A stretch of DNA of 64,000 nt from Prosthecobacter sp. SYSU 5D2 (GTDB lineage Bacteria > Verrucomicrobiota > Verrucomicrobiia > Verrucomicrobiales > Verrucomicrobiaceae): assembly GCF_039655865.1 (NCBI RefSeq), contig NZ_JBBYXL010000006.1:62001-126000 (forward strand), given 5' to 3'. The notes beneath the pieces were generated by a model. It was not told the DNA's origin and did not search any database. It saw only the letters and a program-made list of their open reading frames with translations. Below are positions 8,845-15,388 of this stretch, in pieces (position 1 is the first letter of the stretch; the number at the start of each line of letters is the position of its first letter). The position numbers and the translations under genes are program-made.

Positions 8845-9210
8845 ATGCGCTGCCGCATCATTAAAGACTTCCGTTTCGAGGCCGCCCAAACGCTGCCTAA
8901 CCTCCCTGGCGACCACAAGTGCACCCAGATGCACGGTCATAGTTTCAAAGTGGAGATCGCCATTGAGGGCGAGGTGGACCCGCACATCGGCTGGGTCTAT
9001 GACCACGCCGAAATCAGCAAAGCCATGAAACCCCTGCTCGACCGCATGGACCACGCCTACCTCAATGAGATCGAAGGCCTGGAAAACCCCACCATCGAAA
9101 ACATGGCCGCCTGGCTTTGGAAAAAGCTGTCACCCCAGCTTCCAGGCCTGTGCGAAATCGTCATCTACGAAACCCCGACGGCACGCTGTGTATTTCGTGG
9201 GGAGTTTTAA
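8845..9210 (+). CDS. queD: 6-carboxy-5,6,7,8-tetrahydropterin synthase (QueD)
   Basis: A 121-residue member of the QueD/6-pyruvoyl-tetrahydropterin synthase family, using the ATG at 8845. Similarity to E. coli QueD runs along its length: HKC (24-26, catalytic C26), HGHSF (30-34), GEVDPHIGWVYD, DHAYLN, GLENPT and a final FRGEF. QueD makes the 6-carboxytetrahydropterin precursor of preQ0 and queuosine. In E. coli the first zinc ligand is the His in FEAAH; here that position is Gln (FEAAQTLP, residue 15), while H30 and H32 are kept. No other queuosine genes are adjacent. Confidence 0.88.
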   Translation: MRCRIIKDFRFEAAQTLPNLPGDHKCTQMHGHSFKVEIAIEGEVDPHIGWVYDHAEISKAMKPLLDRMDHAYLNEIEGLENPTIENMAAWLWKKLSPQLPGLCEIVIYETPTARCVFRGEF

Positions 9211-9223
9211 GGGGCCGATACTG

Positions 9224-9724
9224 CTAGCGAAATACCGGCGAGAGCAGAAACGGACTGGAACTGCGAGCGGCAGATGCCTCGCGGCGTTTGCCTGCGCGCT
9301 GGCCTTCAAGGTGAGCGCGCTTGCCACGGACGTTCTGAGCTTTTTTAGAAGTCTGCAGACCTCCCATGGCCATTTTAGGCTTGAACCGGCTCATCTTGAA
9401 ATCAAGGGAGCGCAGGCTCTGAACTAGAAGAACAATCAGAGCAGAATTCACGATGCTGGCCAGAAACAGGAGAGCATACTTGCCAGCCATCTGAGCCAGA
9501 CTGGGCAGCAGAGTGGTAGTTTCAGCCACCATGCTTAAAGCAGTACTGTCATGCCCCAGACTGCGTGCGGAAGCGACATCAAGCATGAAGAAACAACCGC
9601 CCACAATAACCAGGGCGGAAGTAAGAACGAAAGCGACATCAAAACCAGACACGGATGTCTGGGTGGTCTTCTGGCGGGCAGCAGGCTCAGCCAGGTGCAT
9701 GATCGGGAGAGCTGGACGAATCAT
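9224..9724 (-). CDS. Small membrane protein of unknown function
   Basis: A 166-residue ORF with two hydrophobic segments (about 29-48, FDVAFVLTSALVIVGGCFFML, and about 82-105), and a strongly basic, serine-rich C-terminal tail of about 55 residues. I recognise no family. It is convergent with queD, with a 13-bp gap between stops. Upstream is AT-rich intergenic DNA that could hold its promoter. No Shine-Dalgarno sequence is clear, and an alternative ATG lies at 9700. The coding call rests on ORF length, the absence of a competing ORF and plausible membrane topology. Confidence 0.5.
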   Translation of the reverse strand: MIRPALPIMHLAEPAARQKTTQTSVSGFDVAFVLTSALVIVGGCFFMLDVASARSLGHDSTALSMVAETTTLLPSLAQMAGKYALLFLASIVNSALIVLLVQSLRSLDFKMSRFKPKMAMGGLQTSKKAQNVRGKRAHLEGQRAGKRREASAARSSSPFLLSPVFR

Positions 9725-10034
9725 AATAATTAGAGCCGATAATAAACATCATACGGTAAGTGCCAACTAAATATTTACACTTGTTGATATTTTTATTCTA
9801 AACTGTTCGTTAGAACAACTTATTGATTCTGATAGCTTTCGCGGCTTAGTTGAAAGCAGGTTTAGCCGGGAAGTTAGTGCAGAAGGAAAAGCGGATGGCA
9901 ATGGTGAGGAATGAGCCAAAGTTTGTTATATCATGCGTTTGGCATGCTGCGCGAGGGCTAGGAATAATGCAGCACGAAGTAGGTTGAGCCGGGTGGAGTT
10001 CCATCTCGTGGTTAAAGAGGACTCCATCCTGTGC
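9725..10034. other. AT-rich intergenic stretch, no gene seen
   Basis: The spacer between the small membrane protein and the transposase remnant is AT-rich up to about 9900, then rises in GC. It probably holds the promoter of the minus-strand gene. No supported gene or hairpin was seen. Confidence 0.4.
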
Positions 10035-10330
10035 CCCGTATTGGAGCGATCAACGAGCACTGGCCTGAGGCCGCGCTGGTCTTCAACCACTTCCATATCA
10101 TCAAGCTGCCCAACGAATTGCCTCCCGACAGGCAGATCCTCAGCTATTATGACCACCCGATCAGCTCCGGGATTATGGAGGACATCAACAACAAAATCAG
10201 ACGCCTCTTACGCATGGCCTACGGCTGCCGTGACGTGGACTTCCTTCACCTGTGCATCTCTACGCGGAGCCATGAGTCAGAAATCATATTCACGGGCTTC
10301 TGACCAATGCACAAACTTCCCGGATGAAAC
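10035..10330 (+). pseudogene. ISL3-family transposase remnant (internally deleted C-terminal part)
   Basis: The + frame reads AINEHWPEAALVFNHFHIIKL, then jumps to YYDHPISSGIMEDINNKI and RMAYGCRDVDFLHL, ending at the stop at 10303. The VF(D/N)-FH(V/I)-KL and NNKI-AYG-RD segments are signatures of the DDE and C-terminal parts of ISL3 transposases; the region normally between them is missing. About 27 bp after the stop resemble the same position after the second copy at 14.5 kb and probably belong to the right end of the element. No intact transposase remains, so the copy should be immobile. It lies 114 bp upstream of sucD. Confidence 0.75.
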
Positions 10331-10444
10331 GAAATGCGTTGCCAATTGGATTTTATTCCGGCGCTTCCTTGACGCTACGCAGTGCCTTTCTATGATGCCG
10401 TGCCCGAGCGCCGGGCTGCACAGATTTTTACGCCCCTCTCTATC

Positions 10445-11350
10445 ATGGCCATCCTCGTTGACACAAACACTCGCATTCTCGTCCAAGGCATCACGGGGGA
10501 CTTCGGTTCCCGTCACGCCAAAGCCTCCCTTGATTATGGCACCCAGCTTGTGGCCGGTGTGACCCCTGGCAAAGGTGGCCAGACCTTTGACCATGGCAGC
10601 CATAAGGTGCCGGTGTTTGACTCCGTCTCTCAAGCCGCCAAAGAAACCGGCGCGACCGTCAGCGTCATCTTTGTGCCGCCCCCCTTTGCTGCCGATGCCA
10701 TCCTGGAAGGCGTAGATGCCGGTATGGACCTCGTCGTCGCCATCACGGAAGGCATCCCGGTCAATGACATGATCCGCGTGAAGGCCGCCATGAAAGGCAG
10801 CAAGACCCGCCTCATCGGGCCGAACTGCCCCGGTCTGGTCACTCCTGGCCTGGGCGAAAAATCCCACGGCGGCTGCCGCATCGGCATCGCCCCCGGTTAC
10901 ATTCACAAGCGCGGCAATGTCGGCGTCGTCAGCCGCTCCGGCACCCTCACCTACGAGGCTGTCTGGCAGCTCACCACCCGTGGTTACGGTCAGAGTACCT
11001 GCGTCGGAATCGGTGGAGATCCGGTCAACGGCACCAACCATCTGGACATCCTCAAAATGTTCAACGAGGACCCGGAAACCGAAGCCATCATTATGATAGG
11101 CGAAATCGGCGGCAATGCCGAAGTGGAAGCCGGACGCTGGGCCAAGGACAACTGCAAGAAACCCATCGCCGCCTTCATCGCCGGTGCCACAGCTCCTCCA
11201 GGACGACGCATGGGCCACGCTGGCGCCATCATCGGCGGTGCAGATGACACGGCCGAAGCCAAGAAGCGCATCCTTTCCGAATGCGGCATCTCCGTCGCCG
11301 ACTCCCCCGCAGACATGGCCGCCGCCCTGCTGAAGGTCTGGGGCAAGTAA
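10445..11350 (+). CDS. sucD: Succinyl-CoA ligase, ADP-forming, alpha subunit
   Basis: A 301-residue alpha subunit, using the ATG at 10445 because the protein then starts [18 protein letters not shown] as in the family. The CoA-binding Rossmann region is N-terminal, with RLIGPNCPG at 122-130. The phosphohistidine site is H258 in GHAGAIIGG. With SucB-independent partner SucC it converts succinyl-CoA, ADP and phosphate to succinate and ATP in the TCA cycle. The partner sucC, normally just upstream, is absent; an ISL3 remnant occupies that place. A rho-independent terminator follows at 11396-11427. Confidence 0.92.
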   Translation: MAILVDTNTRILVQGITGDFGSRHAKASLDYGTQLVAGVTPGKGGQTFDHGSHKVPVFDSVSQAAKETGATVSVIFVPPPFAADAILEGVDAGMDLVVAITEGIPVNDMIRVKAAMKGSKTRLIGPNCPGLVTPGLGEKSHGGCRIGIAPGYIHKRGNVGVVSRSGTLTYEAVWQLTTRGYGQSTCVGIGGDPVNGTNHLDILKMFNEDPETEAIIMIGEIGGNAEVEAGRWAKDNCKKPIAAFIAGATAPPGRRMGHAGAIIGGADDTAEAKKRILSECGISVADSPADMAAALLKVWGK

Positions 11351-11395
11351 GCACCTCAAGTGTGAAGCGGGCGCTCCTGCCTGCTCTGTTTCTGG

Positions 11396-11427
11396 CGCAT
11401 CCTGTGAAAACGGGATGCGTTTTTTTT
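11396..11427 (+). terminator. Rho-independent terminator of sucD
   Basis: CGCATCC (11396-11402) pairs with GGATGCG (11413-11419) across a 10-nt loop and is followed by eight T residues (11420-11427). It lies 46 bp after the sucD stop. Confidence 0.85.
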
Positions 11428-11452
11428 GATAGCGTGTATGGCAGGCTCACCC

Positions 11453-11484
11453 AAAAAAAAGAGCCAGCTCATTCGAGCTGGCTC
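11453..11484 (-). terminator. Rho-independent terminator of the minus-strand secreted-protein gene
   Basis: GAGCCAGCTC (11461-11470) and GAGCTGGCTC (11475-11484) form a perfect 10-bp stem with a 4-nt loop. Eight A residues on the plus strand (11453-11460) give a T-run on the minus strand. It lies 35 bp past the stop of the gene at 11519. Confidence 0.88.
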
Positions 11485-11518
11485 CCTGAAACTAGAAATG
11501 CAGTTAGCGTTTAAACAC

Positions 11519-12043
11519 TCATTTGGCGGCGAAAGGGCTGAGGGAGAGCTTTTTGAAATCTTCTGTGATCTTGGCGACTGCGTCTTTCGGGCCGGTGAGC
11601 TTGATGAAGACCGGGGCATCGGGGCCGGGAATGATGGCACCGAGGAGGGTGTAGTCAGCCTTGGGGGTTTTGGGGCCAAACATGGCTCCATCATTGTAAG
11701 TGCCGGTGGCGGTTACCAGACTGATCTTGGTTCCATTGGCATCCAGTTCTTCTGTCTTGGATTCAGGCGGGCTTGCAAACTGGCCGAGCCAGCGGTCAAT
11801 GTTCGCTTTCGTGTCACCGCCCTGGCCGGGGCCGAAGTAATAGAAGATGGCTTCCAGAGGCTCGGCACCTTCCACCTCGATTTTGAGGGTGGCGGCGCGC
11901 ATGGGGCTGCTGGTGGGGACGGATGTCCAGCCGCTGGCAGGCAGTGTGAAGTTAAGATTGCCGGCGGCGACTTTGGCCTCTTCGGCCTGGAGGCCAAGGG
12001 TGGAGAGGCCGATGAGGGCGAGAGTGGTGAAAAGAATTTTCAT
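11519..12043 (-). CDS. Secreted protein of unknown function
   Basis: A 174-residue protein with a clear signal peptide (MKILFTTLALIGLSTLGLQAEE). The mature part has the order LNFTLPASGWTSV, AIFYYFGPGQGG, NIDRWLGQF and VFIKLTGPKDAV. I remember such secreted Verrucomicrobia/Planctomycetes proteins but no function. The gene ends in its own strong terminator and is preceded by the cupredoxin gene, whose possible terminator lies at 12083-12104, so the two may be separately transcribed. Periplasmic or outer-face location is expected. Confidence 0.75.
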   Translation of the reverse strand: MKILFTTLALIGLSTLGLQAEEAKVAAGNLNFTLPASGWTSVPTSSPMRAATLKIEVEGAEPLEAIFYYFGPGQGGDTKANIDRWLGQFASPPESKTEELDANGTKISLVTATGTYNDGAMFGPKTPKADYTLLGAIIPGPDAPVFIKLTGPKDAVAKITEDFKKLSLSPFAAK

Positions 12044-12082
12044 GGTGATGAGCGGAACAGGTTGGGTTTCAGATATGGAAAA

Positions 12083-12104
12083 GGGCGGACTTATGGGTCC
12101 GCCC
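12083..12104 (-). terminator. GC-rich hairpin after the cupredoxin gene
   Basis: GGGCGGAC (12083-12090) pairs with GTCCGCCC (12097-12104) across a 6-nt loop. On the minus strand it is followed by only four T residues, so termination may be partial. It lies 21 bp past the cupredoxin stop. Confidence 0.55.
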
Positions 12105-12125
12105 TCGGAGTCAAAAAAGACAGGC

Positions 12126-12590
12126 TTATTTCGTAACGTGCATCACGCCTTTCATGAGCAGCCAGTGGCCGGGGAAGGTGCACATGTAGGGATAGTCACC
12201 AGCTTCCGCAGGGGCCGTGAATTCGATGGTTTCCGTGCCGTTGGGCATGATCAGCTTGGTATGAGCCAGGATGTCATCTTTGGAGGCATCCGGGATGTAA
12301 CCCTTGGCCATGGCCTGAGGGTCGGTCATCATCTGGTTGGCCTGGGCACCTACGGCCATCTCCTTGCCGGTTTTGATGAGCAGGAAGTTATGCGGCTGGG
12401 GGGCCACGCTGCCAGTGTTGTTGAAGGTCAGTTTTACCTGCTGGCCGGCTTTGACGGTGAGGTCGGTTTTGTCATAGCCGAGCGGATTGCTGGCATGGGG
12501 CTTGAGTTCAATGATGGCGACGTCGGCCTCCTGGGCGGCGACGTTGATGGAAAGCAGGGCGATGGCGGTAAGGGCAGCTAATTTCTTCAT
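12126..12590 (-). CDS. Azurin-like type 1 copper protein (cupredoxin)
   Basis: A 154-residue exported cupredoxin with a signal peptide (MKKLAALTAIALLSINVAAQ). Predicted copper ligands are H67 (PHNFLL), C137, H142 and M146 in the C-terminal loop MCTFPGHWLLMKG, which matches azurin/pseudoazurin geometry. Such proteins shuttle single electrons in the periplasm, for example to cytochrome oxidases or denitrification enzymes. No redox partner is adjacent, so its donor and acceptor are unknown. The gene is divergent from the DUF1552 gene, 141 bp away. Confidence 0.88.
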   Translation of the reverse strand: MKKLAALTAIALLSINVAAQEADVAIIELKPHASNPLGYDKTDLTVKAGQQVKLTFNNTGSVAPQPHNFLLIKTGKEMAVGAQANQMMTDPQAMAKGYIPDASKDDILAHTKLIMPNGTETIEFTAPAEAGDYPYMCTFPGHWLLMKGVMHVTK

Positions 12591-12731
12591 GGAATGTATG
12601 TTCGCGGGGGTAATACGCTAATCGGCAGTGGAAGGCGGTAATTTTCAACCAATTTCGTCAACTTGGCGCGAAGTTTGCCATTTGCGTCAAGGAAAGTTTA
12701 AGCGACGTATCTCCGTACAGTCCTAACACGC

Positions 12732-14099
12732 ATGAATCCTTTCCACGAAACCGCCGCCGCCGCGCATCAGATGAGCCGCCGCCATGTCCTCCGCGGACTG
12801 GGCACGATGATGTCTCTGCCCTTCCTGGAATCCCTGGGTGGCCGGGCTTTTGCGGCGGCTGCCAAGGCTCCGGCGAAGGCACCCATGCGCGCCGCCTGGC
12901 TTTACATTCCCAATGGAGTGAACGTGAAACAGTGGTTCCCAACAGGCGAAGGCAGCAGCTACGAGCTGAGCCCCACGCTCAAAGAGATCGAGCGGCATCG
13001 CAATGAATTCATGGTGGTCTCCGGTTTGGCCCAGGACCTGGCCCGCTCTCATGGCAATGGCGGTGGGGATCATGCCCGCGCCACCTCCACCTTCCTCACC
13101 GGCTGCATGCCGAAAAAGACGGCCGGCTCGGACATCCAGCTGGGCGTTTCTGTGGATCAGATTGCCGCGCAGAAGATCGGCCATCTGACCCGCCTGCCAT
13201 CGTTGGAACTGAGCACCGACGGGCAGCGCAGCTCCGGCCGCTGCGACAGCGGTTATTCCTGCGCCTACCAGTTTAACCTGGCCTGGAAAAATGAAACCAT
13301 GCCGATGGCTCCTGAAATGGACCCGCGCCTGGTCTTTGAACGTCTTTTTGGTTATGGGGCCTCCAGCGCCAAAGGGGCTGAGGGCGCACGCCGCCAGCGC
13401 CTGCAAAAGAGCATCCTGGATACTGTCCTGGGGGAGGCCAAGTCCCTCCAAAACAAGGTCAGTGGCAATGACAAACGCAAGCTGGACGAATACTACAGCA
13501 GCGTACGCGACATCGAGATGCGCATCGAGCGCGCCGAGAAATTCACGGCGACGCTGCCCAAAGACTATCCGGTGCCGGAAGGTATCCCGGATTCTTATGA
13601 GGAGCACATCCACATGATGTTTGACCTCCTGACCCTGGCTTTCCAGACGGATACCACCCGCCTCAGCACCTTCATGCTGGCCCATGACGGCAGCAACCGC
13701 AGCTTCCCTCAGATCGGCGTGCCGGATGCTCACCACTACCTTTCCCATCACGAAAGCGATGAGCAAAAGCTGGCGAAAATCGCCAAAATTGATGCCTTCT
13801 ACATGCGCCAGTTTGGCTATTTCCTGGACAAGCTGAAAGCCACCAAAGAAGGCGATGGCAACCTGCTGGACAGCAGCATGATCGTCTTCGGCGGCGGCAT
13901 CGGCGATGGTAACCGCCACAACCACGACAACCTGCCAATCCTCCTGGCAGGCCGAGCCGGCGGCACCTGGACGCCCGGAAAGCGCATCGTACTTCCTGGT
14001 GAAACACCCATGACCAACCTCTATCTTTCCATGCTCGACCGCCTCGGCGTTCGCGCGGAAAAAGTGGGTGATAGCACAGGTGTGCTGGAGGTTAGCTGA
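12732..14099 (+). CDS. Tat-exported DUF1552 protein
   Basis: A 455-residue protein with a twin-arginine signal (SRRHVLRGLG near residues 14-23, then a hydrophobic stretch ending AFAAA). The body matches DUF1552, including MRAAWLYIPNGV, HATSTFLTG-like text, DGQRSSGRCDSGYSCAYQ and the final GGGIGDGNRHNHDNLPILLAGRAGG, which resembles the alkaline-phosphatase-like fold of the family. In Planctomycetes and Verrucomicrobia the DUF1552 gene usually follows a DUF1592/DUF1588 cytochrome-like gene; that partner is missing here and an azurin-like gene lies divergently instead. The biochemical activity is not established. Confidence 0.88.
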   Translation: MNPFHETAAAAHQMSRRHVLRGLGTMMSLPFLESLGGRAFAAAAKAPAKAPMRAAWLYIPNGVNVKQWFPTGEGSSYELSPTLKEIERHRNEFMVVSGLAQDLARSHGNGGGDHARATSTFLTGCMPKKTAGSDIQLGVSVDQIAAQKIGHLTRLPSLELSTDGQRSSGRCDSGYSCAYQFNLAWKNETMPMAPEMDPRLVFERLFGYGASSAKGAEGARRQRLQKSILDTVLGEAKSLQNKVSGNDKRKLDEYYSSVRDIEMRIERAEKFTATLPKDYPVPEGIPDSYEEHIHMMFDLLTLAFQTDTTRLSTFMLAHDGSNRSFPQIGVPDAHHYLSHHESDEQKLAKIAKIDAFYMRQFGYFLDKLKATKEGDGNLLDSSMIVFGGGIGDGNRHNHDNLPILLAGRAGGTWTPGKRIVLPGETPMTNLYLSMLDRLGVRAEKVGDSTGVLEVS

Positions 14100-14100
14100 G

Positions 14101-14420
14101 TGCTTGCTCGGTGGGGCGTTTGCACCGGGGCTACGCGATCGCCGGGATTTGCCTCATCCGGCTGGAGCAGATCCGTCCCGGCTGGCTTCCGCGTTTTTGC
14201 GGTCTGCCCAGTGAGAACGCCGCCCACCGCGTCGCCGTGGTCTGGGATGAAACTTCAGGGGAGGAGAGGGAAGGTGTTTTCATTCCGCGGCGTGACACCA
14301 GCTCCTGGCTGAATCATTTTTGCGGGTGGTCGGGTATTTCCCGCGGAGCATCATTTGTCACGGTTTGACCTCACTGGTGCGGAGGGTCGCATCACCCTGG
14401 CGGTCCGCTCGCGAGACGGA
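14101..14420 (+). pseudogene. Truncated, frameshifted fragment of a conserved protein
   Basis: One frame reads AGICLIRLEQIRPGWLPRF, then GLPSENAAHRVAV, then VFIPRRDTSSWLNHFCG. Near 14333 the sense continues in a second frame as GRVFPAEHHLSRFDLTGAEG and AVRSRDG, consistent with one extra base. Coding sense then stops at 14420, exactly where the ISL3 remnant begins. The N-terminus also appears missing, as the frame runs into the DUF1552 stop. I remember this Pro-Ser-Glu-Asn-Ala-Ala-His-Arg pattern from a conserved protein but cannot name the family. Confidence 0.6.
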
Positions 14421-14545
14421 CGCATGGCCTACGGCTATCGCGACGTGGACTTCCTTCAGCTGCGCATCTACGCGCATCATGAGTCAAAAACCCTATTCAC
14501 GGGTTCCTGACAAATGCACTAATTTCTCAGATGAACCTGAAGGCA
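14421..14545 (+). pseudogene. ISL3-family transposase C-terminal remnant (second copy)
   Basis: The frame reads RMAYGYRDVDFLQLRIYAHHESKTLF and ends at the TGA at 14508-14510. It is the same C-terminal piece seen at 10211-10303, with high nucleotide similarity that continues about 27 bp past the stop. That tail resembles an ISL3 right-end inverted repeat reading GGTTCATCTGAGAAATTAGT on the minus strand. Only about 90 bp of coding sequence remains, joined directly to the broken gene upstream. Confidence 0.7.
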
Positions 14546-14560
14546 GCTCTGATAGCTGAA

Positions 14561-15334
14561 TTACTTGGCCGCGCGACGCGCAAGAAATTCTAATGCCAAT
14601 GCTCGGTACGCCTGAGCACCCTTTCCAGAGGGCTCATACTCGATGATGGATTTACCATAGCTTGGAGCCTCGCCCAAACGGACGGTGCGCGGGATGATGG
14701 CATCATAGATGACTTCTGCGAAGTAGTTCTTCACGTCATTGACCACCTGGTTGGAAAGGTTGGCCCGCTGGTCGAACATCGTCATGACTATGCCCTCAAG
14801 CAGCAGATTGGGATTCACCCCGCAATCGCGGATCTGCTGCACCACTTGCACGATGCTGGACAGCCCTTCCAGGCCAAAGTATTCGCACTGGATCGGCACC
14901 AGCATTTCATCAGCAGCAGCCAGGGCGGATGTCATCAGGACTCCCAGGGAAGGCGGGCAGTCCAGAAAGACGTAGTCGAAATGGTTCGTCGCCCGAAGCT
15001 GGTCCAGGACTTCACGCAGTCTTGTCAGGTGATTGCCACGCTGGGCCAGTTCGATCTCACACCCTGCCAGCTCCTGATGGCTGCGGATGATGGATAGATT
15101 CGGCAGCCGGGTGCTGCGGATGACGTCATGCGGATCCGTTCCTTCCACCAGGGCGGAATAGATGCTGCCGCCTTCTTCCTTGGCCAGACCGAGGCCGCTG
15201 GTCGCATTGCCCTGGGAGTCGAGGTCAATGAGGAGACAGCGCTGTCCCAGTTGGGCGAGACATGCCGAGAGATTGACAGCAGTGGTTGTTTTTCCCACCC
15301 CGCCCTTTTGATTGGTGATCGCGACTATCCGCAT
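14561..15334 (-). CDS. parA: ParA/Soj-family partition ATPase
   Basis: A 257-residue ParA. The ATG at 15334 is chosen because the protein then starts MRIVAITNQKGGVGKTT, with the deviant Walker A motif K10-G-G-V-G-K15-T. Further motifs are LLIDLDSQGNATSGLG (switch I) and YVFLDCPPSLGVL (Walker B). ParA forms ATP-dependent gradients on the nucleoid that pull ParB-parS complexes during chromosome segregation. A parB gene is usually the next gene downstream; here the transposase remnant is there instead. It is divergent from the SNF2 gene, with about 54 bp between starts. Confidence 0.9.
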   Translation of the reverse strand: MRIVAITNQKGGVGKTTTAVNLSACLAQLGQRCLLIDLDSQGNATSGLGLAKEEGGSIYSALVEGTDPHDVIRSTRLPNLSIIRSHQELAGCEIELAQRGNHLTRLREVLDQLRATNHFDYVFLDCPPSLGVLMTSALAAADEMLVPIQCEYFGLEGLSSIVQVVQQIRDCGVNPNLLLEGIVMTMFDQRANLSNQVVNDVKNYFAEVIYDAIIPRTVRLGEAPSYGKSIIEYEPSGKGAQAYRALALEFLARRAAK

Positions 15335-15388
15335 AAGTTGCCTTGACGGGCGACATTGAACGGGAACCATGCCCCGCGCCAGAAAGAA

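Noticed and set aside
10277..11359. Minus-strand ORF of 360 codons opposite sucD
   Set aside because: Low-complexity Gly/Ala/Asp antisense translation; sucD is unambiguous on the other strand.
12083..12115. Possible riboswitch upstream of the secreted-protein gene
   Set aside because: The structure is a simple GC-rich hairpin best explained as a terminator; no conserved aptamer pattern was recognised.
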